From Haemophilus parainfluenzae (lineage in GTDB: Bacteria; Pseudomonadota; Gammaproteobacteria; Enterobacterales; Pasteurellaceae), in contig NZ_CP063117.1 of NCBI RefSeq assembly GCF_014931375.1, positions 1,550,501-1,614,500 of the forward strand: a stretch of 64,000 nucleotides of DNA, in the 5' to 3' direction. Both the position numbers and the translations under genes were made by a program. Position 1 is the stretch's first letter; each line of letters starts with the position of its first letter. Below are positions 9,787 to 18,950 of this stretch, one piece after another. The notes beneath the pieces were generated by a model, which did not search any database, had not been told where the DNA came from, and saw only the letters and a program-made list of their open reading frames with translations.

Positions 9787-11019
9787 ATGAAAAACAACCG
9801 CACTTTTTTAGAAAAATTATTGAATGGGGCTGAGGTTGAGTGGAAAACTCTCGATGAAATATCTTCTATTTATGGTGGGCTAACAGGAAAAGGCAAAGCT
9901 GACTTTGAAAATGGAAATGCTCTTTATGTACCTTACAAAAATATTTTCAATAACATTGAAGTTGATTTTAATAATCTTGAAGCCGTAAATGTGTCTGATG
10001 ATGAAAGACAATATACCATAAAATATGGAGATGTCTTGTTTACTGGTTCTTCGGAAACCGCTGAAGAAGCAGGTATGTCTTCTGCTGTTACAACAAAAAC
10101 AGAACAAAAAATCTATTTAAATAGTTTTTCATTTGGATTGAGATTTAATGATGATGTAGAGTTGTTACCTGAATTTTCTAAATTTCTATTTAGAACACTC
10201 TCTATTCGCAAAGAGATTGTGAAATCAGCCAGTGGAGTAACAAGATTCAATATTTCTAAAGCAAGATTTAAGAAAATCAAAATCCCCATCCCCCCACTCT
10301 CCGTCCAAACCGAAATCGTTCGAATTTTGGACGCATTAACAGCGCTTACCAGCGAGCTTACCAGCGAGCTTACCAGCGAGCTTACACTACGCCGGAAGCA
10401 GTATGAATACTATAGAGAAAAATTACTTTCTCATAATGATTCAGAGAATTCATCACAACAAAAAGTGGATAAAGATAAACTTTTTAGTACTTCTAACATT
10501 CAATGGTTACATTTAAATGAAATATATAAGTTTCAATATGGTATTGGAAATAAAATACCAACCATTGGTGGTGAATATCCAGTTTATGGGAGTAATGGAA
10601 TTGTAGGATCTCACTATGAATATAACAGTGAAGATGCTCCTGTTATTGGACATATTGGAGCTTATGCAGGAATAGTTAATTGGGCTGAAGGCAAACATTT
10701 CGTCACTTACAATGGTATCATTTGTAATAAAATTAATGATAATGTTAATTCTCGATATGCGTACTATCTTTTGCTCTCACAAAACTTTATTGATAAAGCA
10801 AACAAGGCATCACAACCATTTATTTCCTATGATATTTTAAATAAATGTATTGTTCCAGTCCCTCCAATCGGAGAACAACAACGTATCGTTTCAATTCTAG
10901 ATAAATTTGAAACCCTCACAAACTCTATCACTGAAGGCTTGCCTTTGGCGATTGAGCAAAACCAAAAGCGGTATGAATATTACAGGGAATTATTATTGAA
11001 TTTCCCAGGCAGAGAATAA
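9787..11019 (+). CDS. hsdS: Type I restriction-modification specificity subunit with LTSE spacer repeats
   Basis: HsdS (410 residues) recognises the two halves of the target site through two target recognition domains. TRD1 spans roughly residues 15-175 and TRD2 residues 235-365. Each is followed by the conserved segment ending in YEYYRE. The central conserved region carries three exact LTSE repeats (10345-10380), the equivalent of the TAEL repeats of EcoR124-type enzymes, where the repeat number sets the distance between the two half-sites. The ATG at 9787 was chosen because GAGGG lies 12 bases upstream; a TTG-initiated extension from 9748 is not needed. An exact uptake signal core sits at codons 4-7. 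The sequence recognised cannot be predicted by eye. Confidence 0.93.
   Translation: MKNNRTFLEKLLNGAEVEWKTLDEISSIYGGLTGKGKADFENGNALYVPYKNIFNNIEVDFNNLEAVNVSDDERQYTIKYGDVLFTGSSETAEEAGMSSAVTTKTEQKIYLNSFSFGLRFNDDVELLPEFSKFLFRTLSIRKEIVKSASGVTRFNISKARFKKIKIPIPPLSVQTEIVRILDALTALTSELTSELTSELTLRRKQYEYYREKLLSHNDSENSSQQKVDKDKLFSTSNIQWLHLNEIYKFQYGIGNKIPTIGGEYPVYGSNGIVGSHYEYNSEDAPVIGHIGAYAGIVNWAEGKHFVTYNGIICNKINDNVNSRYAYYLLLSQNFIDKANKASQPFISYDILNKCIVPVPPIGEQQRIVSILDKFETLTNSITEGLPLAIEQNQKRYEYYRELLLNFPGRE
10345..10380 (+). repeat. Three tandem 12-bp repeats in hsdS
   Basis: The unit CTTACCAGCGAG occurs three times without mismatch, followed by a partial fourth copy (CTTAC). It is in frame and encodes Leu-Thr-Ser-Glu three times. 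Because the unit is a multiple of 3, slippage changes the length of the HsdS spacer helix without breaking the gene. Confidence 0.97.
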
Positions 11020-11020
11020 T

Positions 11021-12157
11021 ATGACTAAAAGTTTAGACGAAATTGCAAAACAGTTAAGAGATTCTGGGAAAAAGGTTAATCTAATTTACGCCTTTAATGG
11101 AACTGGAAAAACCCGTTTATCAAAAGCCTTTAAAAATCTGATTGCCCCCCAAAAAAAGCATGATGGTGAAGATGAGACCACACAAAGAAAAATACTTTAT
11201 TTCAATGCATTTACCGAAGATTTATTCTATTGGGATAATGATCTACTTAATGACATTGAACCAAAATTAAAGATTCAACCAAATTCTTTCATCAATTGGT
11301 TGATTAAAGATCAAGGGGATGAAGGTAAAGTAATTGGAAAATTTCATCATTATTGTGATGAAAAACTTATGCCTAAATTTGATATTGAAAATAATCAAAT
11401 TACATTCAGTTTTGCGCGTGGAGATGATACGCCTGAAGAAAATATAAAACTATCGAAGGGGGAAGAAAGTAATTTTATTTGGAGTATTTTTCATACGTTA
11501 ATTGAACAGGTTGTTGCTGAATTAAATATTTCAGAACCTAGTGAACGCACTACTAATGAATTTGATGAGCTTAAATATATTTTTATTGATGATCCAGTAA
11601 GTTCATTAGATGAAAATCATCTTATTCAATTAGCTGTTGATTTAGCGGAATTAGTCAAGGAAAGCTCCAATATTAGATTTGTTATCACAACACACAATCC
11701 TTTATTTTATAATGTTTTATACAATGAGCTGGGAGTAAAATCTGGGTTTGTTTTAAGAAAAAACGAAGACAACACATTTGAACTTGAAGAGAAAAAAGGA
11801 GATTCTAACAAGAGCTTTTCTTACCATCTTTTCTTGAAAAAATTACTTGAAACAGTTAATGCTAAAGATATTCAGAAGTACCATTTTATGCTGTTACGCA
11901 ATTTATATGAAAAAACAGCCAATTTTCTTGGTTATTCAAGATGGTCAACACTATTGCCCAGTGATGCTAAGAAAAGTTACTACGATCGCATTATTAATTT
12001 TACTAGCCATTCTACATTATCAAATGAAATAATCGCTGAACCAACAGATGCCGAAAAGAAAATTGTTAAATATCTGCTTGAACATCTAATTAATAATTAT
12101 GGTTTCTATATAGAAGAAAATATTAAAGAGCCACAAACTGATAATACAACAGAGTAA
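11021..12157 (+). CDS. prrC: PrrC-type anticodon nuclease
   Basis: A 378-residue protein that matches PrrC, the tRNA-Lys anticodon nuclease silenced by its partner type IC restriction enzyme and released when phage inhibit that enzyme. The N-terminal ABC-type ATPase shows a P-loop (NGTGKT, residues 26-31), a signature-like LSKGEES (144-150), a Walker B with FIDDPVSSLD (188-197) and an H-loop TTHNP. The C-terminal nuclease domain has RNLYE (Arg293, Glu297) and His330, which correspond in order and spacing to the catalytic Arg-Glu-His triad of E. coli PrrC. It starts 1 base after the hsdS stop, so it is in the same transcript. It is slightly shorter than E. coli PrrC (about 396 residues), mainly before the P-loop. 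Family confidence is high; activity and tRNA target are inferred. Confidence 0.9.
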   Translation: MTKSLDEIAKQLRDSGKKVNLIYAFNGTGKTRLSKAFKNLIAPQKKHDGEDETTQRKILYFNAFTEDLFYWDNDLLNDIEPKLKIQPNSFINWLIKDQGDEGKVIGKFHHYCDEKLMPKFDIENNQITFSFARGDDTPEENIKLSKGEESNFIWSIFHTLIEQVVAELNISEPSERTTNEFDELKYIFIDDPVSSLDENHLIQLAVDLAELVKESSNIRFVITTHNPLFYNVLYNELGVKSGFVLRKNEDNTFELEEKKGDSNKSFSYHLFLKKLLETVNAKDIQKYHFMLLRNLYEKTANFLGYSRWSTLLPSDAKKSYYDRIINFTSHSTLSNEIIAEPTDAEKKIVKYLLEHLINNYGFYIEENIKEPQTDNTTE

Positions 12158-12161
12158 AAAT

Positions 12162-12406
12162 ATGAACGACTTAATCATCTATAACACCGATGATGTCAAA
12201 TCTCACGTTGCTTTATTAGTTGTTGAAAATGAGGCTTGACTAGCTCAAAATCAGCTTGCCGAACTTTTTGACACCGCTGTACAAAATATCGCCTTACATA
12301 TAAAAATATATTAGAAGACAATGAATTAGATGAAAATTCAGTTATCAAGGATTACTTGATAACTGCCAAATATAGTAAACAATGTCAAGTAAAAGATTTC
12401 AGATAG
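12162..12406 (+). pseudogene. Broken RhuM-family gene fragment
   Basis: Reading from the ATG at 12162 gives a product that looks like the start of RhuM-family (virulence-associated, function unknown) proteins: MNDLIIYNTDD, then LAQNQLAELFDTAVQNIALHIK. It is interrupted by TGA at 12237-12239, where the family has Trp, and by a one-base loss in an A run near 12300. After the shift the similarity resumes with ILEDNELDENSVIKDYLITAK, and the reading stops at 12404-12406. Only the first 80 or so residues of a normally much longer protein remain. RhuM-like genes are often found inside type I restriction loci. The fragment fills almost all of the 296-base gap between prrC and hsdR; the rest (12407-12453) holds the hsdR ribosome binding site. 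Confidence 0.75.
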
Positions 12407-12453
12407 ATACTGAAGATTTAGAAAATGCAAAAAATCATAATTAAGGAACATTC

Positions 12454-15400
12454 ATGACTCAATACAAAAGCATCGCCGAATCCAACCATTTTATCGTTTT
12501 AGATCAATATAATAAGTTTGTGGAGGAACCCAATGCTGGTTATCAAACAGAAGCTAGCCTTGAGCGTGAGTTGATTCGTGATTTACGGGCACAAGGCTAT
12601 GGGTATTTACAAGGTCTCAATAATCATGATGCATTGGTTAAAAATTTACGGGCACAATTACAACGCTTGAATAACGTAGTTTTCTCCGATGCGGAATGGC
12701 AACGTTTTTTAGAGGAATATTTAGATAAACCGAGCGATAGTCTGATTGAGAAAACCCGTAAAATTCATGATGATTATATTTATGATTTTGTGTTTGATAA
12801 TGGACGCATTCAGAATATTTATCTTCTAGATAAGAAAAATCTTGCCAATAACACCCTGCAAGTCATCAATCAATTTGAACAAACCGGTAAATATGATAAT
12901 CGTTATGATGTGACCATTTTGGTGAATGGCTTACCGCTTGTACATATTGAATTAAAAAAACGTGGCGTGGCTATTCGTGAAGCCTTTAATCAAATTCATC
13001 GTTACAGCAAAGAAAGCTTCAATAAAGAAAATTCTCTCTTCAAATATATTCAGATTTTTGTCATTTCTAATGGCACGGATACTCGCTATTTTGCCAACAC
13101 TACCAAACGCGATAAGAACAGCTACGACTTCACAATGAATTGGGCAACGGCAAAAAATACTCTAATTAAAGATTTAAAGGATTTTACGAAGACATTCTTG
13201 GAAAAAACTACTCTGCTCAATGTGTTGGTAAATTACTGCGTGTTTGATGTTTCTGATACCCTATTGATTATGCGCCCATATCAAATAGCCGCCACCGAGC
13301 GTATTTTATGGAAAATAAAAAGTTTATATCTAGCTAACAATCAGAAAAATAAAGAAAATAAAGAAAATGGCGGCTACATTTGGCACACCACCGGATCCGG
13401 CAAAACGCTCACAAGCTTTAAAGCGGCACGCCTTGCAACAGAATTAGACTTTATTGAAAAAGTATTTTTCGTGGTAGATAGAAAGGATTTGGACTATCAA
13501 ACCATGAAAGAATACCAGCGTTTTTCACCTGATAGTGTAAATGGTTCGGAAAGTACGGCTGGATTAAAACGCAATATCGAAAAAGACGACAATAAGATCA
13601 TTGTCACCACCATCCAAAAACTCAATAATCTGATGAAATCGGAAAATGGATTAGCGATTTACGATAAACAGGTCGTGTTTATCTTTGATGAATGCCATCG
13701 TTCTCAATTTGGTGAAGTGCAAAAAAATCTAAAGAAAACATTTAAAAAATACTATCAATTTGGTTTTACCGGCACACCAATTTTTCTAACTAACGCGTTA
13801 GGTGCAGAAACAACAGAGAGTGTTTTTGGCGTTAAACTTCATTCTTACATTATTACCGATGCGATTCGTGATGAAAAAGTGCTGAAATTTAAAGTGGATT
13901 ACAATGATGTTCGTCCACAATTTAAGAGTATTGAAACTGAAAAAAATCTTGAAAAACTGACCGCGCTTGAGAAAAAACAAGCCTTTTTACAACCTAAACG
14001 TATTGAGCAAATTGCCCAATATGTTTTAGATAATTTCAAGCAAAAGACCCATCGCTTTAATGCGGGTAACAATGGTTTTAATGCGATGTTTGCGGTAAGT
14101 AGCGTGGATGCAGCCAAAGCTTATTATCAAACGTTTAAACAGTTACAAAGTGCGGTCAAAAATCCACTTAAAATTGCAACAATCTTTTCGTTTGCCGCGA
14201 ATGAAGAGCAAGATGCGATTGGCGATATTGTCGATGAAAGTTTTGAAGTGGAGGCGATGAATTCCTCTGCTAAGGAATTTTTAAAATCGGCTATTGATGA
14301 TTACAACGGCTATTTTAAAACTAATTATGATGTAGACACTAAATCGTTCCAAAACTACTATCGAGATCTCGCCAAACGCGTCAAAAACAAAGAAGTGGAT
14401 TTACTGATTGTCGTTGGAATGTTTTTAACCGGTTTTGATGCCCCAACCTTAAATACGTTATTTGTAGATAAAAACTTACGTTATCATGGTTTGATTCAAG
14501 CTTATTCTCGTACAAACCGTATTTACAACAGCACCAAAAGTTTTGGCAATATCGTCACTTTCCGTGATTTGGAACAAGATACCATTGATGCGATTACCCT
14601 TTTCGGTAAATCCAATACACGTAATATTGTATTAGAAAAAAGTTACCAAGAATATATGGAAGGCTTTACCGATGCAGGTGAAGCCCGTCGTGGGTATCTA
14701 GAGATTATTGCTGAGTTGCAAGAACGCTTCCCTGATCCAGATGTAATTCAAACGGACAAAGATAAGAAAGACTTTGTAAAATTATTTGGTGAATATTTGC
14801 GGGTTGAAAATATTCTGCAAAACTATGATGAGTTCGCTGCTTTACAAGCATTTCAATCACTCGATACCAGTGATGCAAAAGCCGTTGAAGCCTTTAAAGA
14901 AAAATATTATTTAACGGATGAAGCTTTTGCTGAAATGCAACCTATTGATATGCCAAGCGAACGTAGCATTCAGAATTACCGTTCAACTTACAACGATATT
15001 CGGGATTGGCTCCGTCGTCAAAAAGATGGCGAGGAAAAAGCAAAATCGACTATTGATTGGGACGATGTGGTGTTTGAAGTGGATTTATTAAAATCCCAAG
15101 AAATCAACCTAGATTACATCTTAGAATTGATTTTTGAACACAACAAAAAAATGAAAAATAAAACTGAGCTGATTGATGAAATTCGAACCACAATCCGAGC
15201 GAGCCTAGGTAATCGCGCCAAAGAAAGTTTAATCGTAGATTTTATCAATCAAACTGACTTAGATAGCATTGTCGATAAAGCCGGTATTATTGAGTCCTTC
15301 TTCCAATTTGCTCAAAAAGAGCAACAGAAAGAAGCTGACGAATTAATTAGCAGTGAAGGGCTGAATATTGATGCCGCGAAGCGTTATATTAACGTATCCT

Positions 15401-15558
15401 TAAAACGCGGATATGCTAGTGAACAAGGTACGGATTTAAATGATGCCCTACCGAAAATGAGTCCGCTTAATCCGCAATATCTCACGAAAAAACAAAGCAT
15501 TTTTCAAAAGATCGTTGCCTTTGTTGAGAAGTTTGTTGGGATTGGTGGCGAGGTTTAA
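12454..15558 (+). CDS. hsdR: Type I restriction endonuclease/translocase subunit
   Basis: HsdR (1034 residues) is the motor and nuclease that pulls DNA toward the bound enzyme and cuts when blocked. The PD-(D/E)xK nuclease core is seen as YDVTILVNG followed by HIELKKRG near residues 152-173. The superfamily 2 helicase motifs are intact: Walker [11 protein letters not shown] near 314-322, DECHRS at 411-416, FTGTPIF, and motif [11 protein letters not shown]. Size and N-terminus are of the EcoR124I/EcoprrI (type IC) kind. A good Shine-Dalgarno AAGGAA precedes the ATG. One exact uptake signal core lies at 14148-14156. The gene appears intact, so the system should be able to restrict. Confidence 0.95.
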   Translation: MTQYKSIAESNHFIVLDQYNKFVEEPNAGYQTEASLERELIRDLRAQGYGYLQGLNNHDALVKNLRAQLQRLNNVVFSDAEWQRFLEEYLDKPSDSLIEKTRKIHDDYIYDFVFDNGRIQNIYLLDKKNLANNTLQVINQFEQTGKYDNRYDVTILVNGLPLVHIELKKRGVAIREAFNQIHRYSKESFNKENSLFKYIQIFVISNGTDTRYFANTTKRDKNSYDFTMNWATAKNTLIKDLKDFTKTFLEKTTLLNVLVNYCVFDVSDTLLIMRPYQIAATERILWKIKSLYLANNQKNKENKENGGYIWHTTGSGKTLTSFKAARLATELDFIEKVFFVVDRKDLDYQTMKEYQRFSPDSVNGSESTAGLKRNIEKDDNKIIVTTIQKLNNLMKSENGLAIYDKQVVFIFDECHRSQFGEVQKNLKKTFKKYYQFGFTGTPIFLTNALGAETTESVFGVKLHSYIITDAIRDEKVLKFKVDYNDVRPQFKSIETEKNLEKLTALEKKQAFLQPKRIEQIAQYVLDNFKQKTHRFNAGNNGFNAMFAVSSVDAAKAYYQTFKQLQSAVKNPLKIATIFSFAANEEQDAIGDIVDESFEVEAMNSSAKEFLKSAIDDYNGYFKTNYDVDTKSFQNYYRDLAKRVKNKEVDLLIVVGMFLTGFDAPTLNTLFVDKNLRYHGLIQAYSRTNRIYNSTKSFGNIVTFRDLEQDTIDAITLFGKSNTRNIVLEKSYQEYMEGFTDAGEARRGYLEIIAELQERFPDPDVIQTDKDKKDFVKLFGEYLRVENILQNYDEFAALQAFQSLDTSDAKAVEAFKEKYYLTDEAFAEMQPIDMPSERSIQNYRSTYNDIRDWLRRQKDGEEKAKSTIDWDDVVFEVDLLKSQEINLDYILELIFEHNKKMKNKTELIDEIRTTIRASLGNRAKESLIVDFINQTDLDSIVDKAGIIESFFQFAQKEQQKEADELISSEGLNIDAAKRYINVSLKRGYASEQGTDLNDALPKMSPLNPQYLTKKQSIFQKIVAFVEKFVGIGGEV

Positions 15559-15583
15559 AAACTTAAACCGACCATATAGAATT

Positions 15584-15620
15584 AAAAAGGTGCAATCTAT
15601 TGATTACACCTTTTTATTTT
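15584..15620. terminator. Bidirectional terminator between hsdR and the dsrE-like gene
   Basis: A 14-bp hairpin with one mismatch (AAAAAGGTGCAATC/GATTACACCTTTTT, loop TAT plus neighbours) is flanked by an A run on one side and a T run on the other. It can serve both convergent genes. Confidence 0.8.
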
Positions 15621-15637
15621 GTCAGTTTTATCAGAAA

Positions 15638-15994
15638 TTAGAACGTTAAAACTTTATCCGCCCATAATGTCCATTCAGAAACATCATCTAAAGTACCAAG
15701 GGTCACGCCGTCAATTAATTTAGCATCTAATAAACCACGTGCTTTTACGCAGCTGGTACATAATTTAATTTCAGCACCTTGTGCCGCTAAAATATCGATA
15801 AGTTGTTGGATATTGAAACCTTCATTTGGGTTTTGCCCAGCAATACCGCATAAAATCGCATCAGAAAAGCAGAATAATTTAATATTCACATCCTTGCTGT
15901 GTTCTTCCTTCATATTGATGGCGAAACGAACAGCGTTGAACGTTTTTTCTCCGCTATATGTGGAATCATTGACAATAAAAAGAATATTTTGCAT
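15638..15994 (-). CDS. DsrE/DsrF-like small sulfur-relay family protein
   Basis: A 118-residue cytoplasmic protein of the DsrE family. Cysteines lie in LCGIAGQ and in KLCTSCVKARGL, the latter matching the position of the active cysteine in YchN/DsrE-like proteins that pass sulfur as persulfide or have an unknown redox role. The ATG at 15994 was chosen because AAGGAG lies 6 bases upstream; a GTG two codons earlier is less well placed. It stands alone between a terminator on each side, with no sulfur-relay partners nearby, so its process is unknown. Confidence 0.8.
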   Translation of the reverse strand: MQNILFIVNDSTYSGEKTFNAVRFAINMKEEHSKDVNIKLFCFSDAILCGIAGQNPNEGFNIQQLIDILAAQGAEIKLCTSCVKARGLLDAKLIDGVTLGTLDDVSEWTLWADKVLTF

Positions 15995-16014
15995 AAGCAC
16001 TCCTTGTTACAATA

Positions 16015-16047
16015 CTATAAAAATGAAGGCGTAATAATTATGCCTTT
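16015..16047 (-). terminator. Probable terminator of the purine permease gene
   Basis: An imperfect palindrome AAGGC(A)TAAT..ATTA(C)GCCTT followed on the minus strand by CATTTTTATAG lies 7 bases after the permease stop. Confidence 0.5.
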
Positions 16048-16053
16048 ATGAAA

Positions 16054-17361
16054 TCAGCCAACCCAAACGAACTTGGCTACAAACAGTAAAGACACTACCC
16101 ACACAGGGGCATTGGCCTCGCGTATTCTACCTGTACATGCCTTCATAACGCAATAGCTAATAAAACCAAATGCGATACCTTCAGTTATAGAATAGGTAAA
16201 TGGCATCATCGCAGCGGTGATAAAAGCAGGTGTTGCTTCAGTTAAATCATCCCAGTGTACACGAATAAGACTGGATGCCATTAAAATCCCCACATAAACT
16301 AAAGCTCCAGCTGTTGCATAAGCTGGTACGACACTAGCTAGTGGCGAGAAGAAAATAGTAAGTAAGAATAAAACACCAACTGTTACTGCTGTTAAACCTG
16401 TTCTACCACCGACTGAAACCCCTGCACCACTTTCGATATAAGTACTGATTGCGGATGTGCCAATATAAGAACCGACTACCGCACTCACGCTGTCCACATA
16501 AAGAGCTTGTTTCATTTTCGGGAAACGACCTTTTTCATCGCTGAAACCCGCTTTATCGGTTACACCTAATAAGGTGCCTGATGAGTCAAATAAGTTGACT
16601 AAAAGGAAGGAGAAAATAATGCCGAGTAATGCTGTATCTAAAGCTCCAGCAATATCGACTTTACCCACAACCGCGCCTAAACTTGGTGGCATAGAAACAA
16701 TGCCGTGGAAAGTGACTTGATCATCAACTAAAAGCGCTAAACCAGTCACTACCGCGATAGAAATTAAAACACCAGAGAAAATATTACGTGCAGCTAAAAC
16801 TACGATAATAAAGAAACCTAATACACCCAGCAGAATTTTCGGGTCATGCAAATTGCCTAATGCCACTAAGGTTGCAGGATTCGCTACAACCAATCCCATA
16901 TTTTTAAAGCCAATTAAGGCAATAAAAAAGCCGATACCTGCACCAATTCCCACGCGCAATGAAAGCGGAATCGAAGCCATTAACCAATAACGGATTTGGA
17001 ATAAGGTGAGAACAAATAAACCAATCGAGCCCCAGAAAATGGTGCCCATGCCCACTTCCCAAGAATAACCAAGCTTGCCAACTACCACATAGGCAAAAAA
17101 CGCATTTAACCCCATAGCAGGTGCAAGAGCGATAGGTAAATTACTGAATAATCCCATCGCAATGGTGCCGAGTGCGGCAATTAAACAAGTGGTCACAAAA
17201 ACAACTTGCTTATCCATTCCTGCATCACCTAATACGGATGGGTTTACAAACACGATGTATACCATGGTAAAGAAGGTGGTGATACCAGCGATAATTTCGG
17301 TTTTGGTCGTACTACCCTTTTCTTTAATGGAAAAAAGGCGTTCAAGTAAAGATTGTTGCAT
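16054..17361 (-). CDS. Purine permease of the AzgA/GhxP (NCS2-like) family
   Basis: A 435-residue inner-membrane protein with 12 to 14 predicted helices. The N-terminus (TKTEIIAGITTFFTMVYI) and the motif LAPAMGLNAFFAY are hallmarks of the adenine/guanine/hypoxanthine permeases (AzgA; E. coli AdeP, AdeQ, GhxP, GhxQ). Further family motifs are LFDSSGTLLGV and the QALYVDSVSAVVGSYIGTS region. It most likely imports a purine base with protons; which base cannot be decided by eye. It starts 20 bases after the usg stop on the same strand, suggesting co-transcription. No PurR-like box was recognised nearby. Confidence 0.9.
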   Translation of the reverse strand: MQQSLLERLFSIKEKGSTTKTEIIAGITTFFTMVYIVFVNPSVLGDAGMDKQVVFVTTCLIAALGTIAMGLFSNLPIALAPAMGLNAFFAYVVVGKLGYSWEVGMGTIFWGSIGLFVLTLFQIRYWLMASIPLSLRVGIGAGIGFFIALIGFKNMGLVVANPATLVALGNLHDPKILLGVLGFFIIVVLAARNIFSGVLISIAVVTGLALLVDDQVTFHGIVSMPPSLGAVVGKVDIAGALDTALLGIIFSFLLVNLFDSSGTLLGVTDKAGFSDEKGRFPKMKQALYVDSVSAVVGSYIGTSAISTYIESGAGVSVGGRTGLTAVTVGVLFLLTIFFSPLASVVPAYATAGALVYVGILMASSLIRVHWDDLTEATPAFITAAMMPFTYSITEGIAFGFISYCVMKACTGRIREANAPVWVVSLLFVAKFVWVG

Positions 17362-17381
17362 TGTCTTCCCCTTAACTTAAA

Positions 17382-18335
17382 TTAATAACCTTGGTGATAA
17401 ATCGACTCAAGTAATTTCACACCTAACAAGGCAATATTGAAACGTTGCTCATCAGCTACCGTCCAAAATTCGATACCATTTTCAACCGCACTTTGTTGGC
17501 TGATATGTAATTTCACGCTTTCTTCACCATTTTCGTTTTCACCGTTAATCACAGGTGTAATAAGGCTATCGTGTAATTCAACCAATTCGCTTTGTTGTGG
17601 CTGGTAATCAAATTCATAATCTGAAAGTGCGGTCACTTTTTGTGCCATTCCGTAGAAGACAGGCACTTGAATTTGATGGAAAATTACATTGTCTAACTGC
17701 GGGAAGATTTTTTGCAATTGCAGATTTAAATTAGCCGCTTGTTGTGGAAACACATCAAAGGCAAAACGAGTTTCACCTTCTTCTAATGGCATACCATTCA
17801 GTAAACGAGCGGTTTGTCCAGCAAGTTTATTCACGGTTTCACCATCTGTATAAGAAGCCGGTAAAAGTGACGTTGCAAAGACTTGAGTTAAATTTGTTTG
17901 TTGAACGATTGGTAATAGAGATAAAGCTAATTGACTCACTTGTGGATCGGGTAAACTCACAATGTTACGTTGTCTTAACTCAGTCAGATTTTCTTCATTG
18001 ATTGTTGGGACAACAACAGGAACATCAGATAATGCAGAGCAAATCCCTTTTAAATCAATCACCACACAGCCACTTTCTGCGGCTTGAGCTAATAAGGGGG
18101 CTTGGTCAATTTGGCCTGCGAAGAAAAGATAATTAACGCTATCCCACTCAATCTCATCAGTGGCTAATTGAGCAACCGCTTTATTGCGAAAACGTACCGC
18201 TTGCTCTTCTTCAAAAGGATAAATTTCTACAATTGAAACCTTGCCTACATCTAGCTCACTTTGTTCAAGGGCTTCGGTAATTTTTTCACATAGATCAAAT
18301 TCTGCTGCAATAGCAATATTTAGGCTTGCGTCCAT
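17382..18335 (-). CDS. usg: Usg-like protein, aspartate-semialdehyde dehydrogenase homologue without the catalytic cysteine
   Basis: A 317-residue protein with the two-domain fold of aspartate-semialdehyde dehydrogenase, resembling E. coli Usg. In true dehydrogenases the active cysteine sits in an NPNC motif; here the matching stretch reads SLPDPQVSQL, with no cysteine, so it should be inactive as a dehydrogenase. The function of Usg is not known. Two exact uptake signal cores lie within the gene (17485 and 17635). It is divergent from ybaK and upstream of the purine permease. Confidence 0.82.
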   Translation of the reverse strand: MDASLNIAIAAEFDLCEKITEALEQSELDVGKVSIVEIYPFEEEQAVRFRNKAVAQLATDEIEWDSVNYLFFAGQIDQAPLLAQAAESGCVVIDLKGICSALSDVPVVVPTINEENLTELRQRNIVSLPDPQVSQLALSLLPIVQQTNLTQVFATSLLPASYTDGETVNKLAGQTARLLNGMPLEEGETRFAFDVFPQQAANLNLQLQKIFPQLDNVIFHQIQVPVFYGMAQKVTALSDYEFDYQPQQSELVELHDSLITPVINGENENGEESVKLHISQQSAVENGIEFWTVADEQRFNIALLGVKLLESIYHQGY

Positions 18336-18411
18336 TTTTCTCTCCGCTGTAAAATATTCTGAACCGATTCATTCTACAGAAAAAAGACGCATAAATACAT
18401 AAGGAAATCAG

Positions 18412-18891
18412 ATGACACCGGCAATTGATTTACTAAAGAAAAATAAAATTCCTTTTACTCTCCATACCTATGATCATGACCCTAACAATACGCATTTTGG
18501 CGATGAAGCCGCTGAAAAACTTGGGCTTGATCCGCACCAATCCTTTAAAACACTTTTAGTCGCTGAAAATGGTGATCAGAAAAAATTAGCGTGTTTTGTG
18601 CTTTCCACGGCAAATATGTTGAGTTTAAAGAAAGCGGCAAAATCCATTGGTGTAAAAAAAGTGGAAATGGCCGATAAAGATGCGGCACAAAAAAGCACGG
18701 GATATTTAGTTGGTGGCATTAGTCCATTAGGGCAAAAGAAACGTGTAAAAACAGTGATAAATTCGACCGCACTTGAGTTTGATACGATTTTTGTTTCAGG
18801 CGGTAAACGTGGATTAAGCGTCGAATTGGCCCCACAAGATTTGGCTAAATTACTAAATGCCGAATTTGTCGATATTATTGACGAAGAATAG
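18412..18891 (+). CDS. ybaK: Cys-tRNA(Pro)/Cys-tRNA deacylase YbaK
   Basis: A 159-residue protein of the YbaK/EbsC family, which hydrolyses cysteine mischarged on tRNA-Pro by prolyl-tRNA synthetase. The sequence corresponds closely to the H. influenzae YbaK whose structure founded the family. The essential lysine lies in SFKTLLV near residue 45, and the glycine-rich [12 protein letters not shown] and [12 protein letters not shown] segments are present. An exact uptake signal core lies at 18776. The gene is monocistronic, closed by a strong terminator. Confidence 0.95.
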   Translation: MTPAIDLLKKNKIPFTLHTYDHDPNNTHFGDEAAEKLGLDPHQSFKTLLVAENGDQKKLACFVLSTANMLSLKKAAKSIGVKKVEMADKDAAQKSTGYLVGGISPLGQKKRVKTVINSTALEFDTIFVSGGKRGLSVELAPQDLAKLLNAEFVDIIDEE

Positions 18892-18900
18892 AAAAAGAAA

Positions 18901-18930
18901 AGCCCGAGTAAATCGGGCTATCTTTTTTTA
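18901..18930 (+). terminator. Intrinsic terminator of ybaK
   Basis: A perfect 7-bp GC-rich stem AGCCCGA/TCGGGCT with loop GTAAA is followed by ATC and a run of T. It lies between the convergent ybaK and fabA ends. Confidence 0.9.
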
Positions 18931-18950
18931 TGATGTTGTGTTTATTTAAA

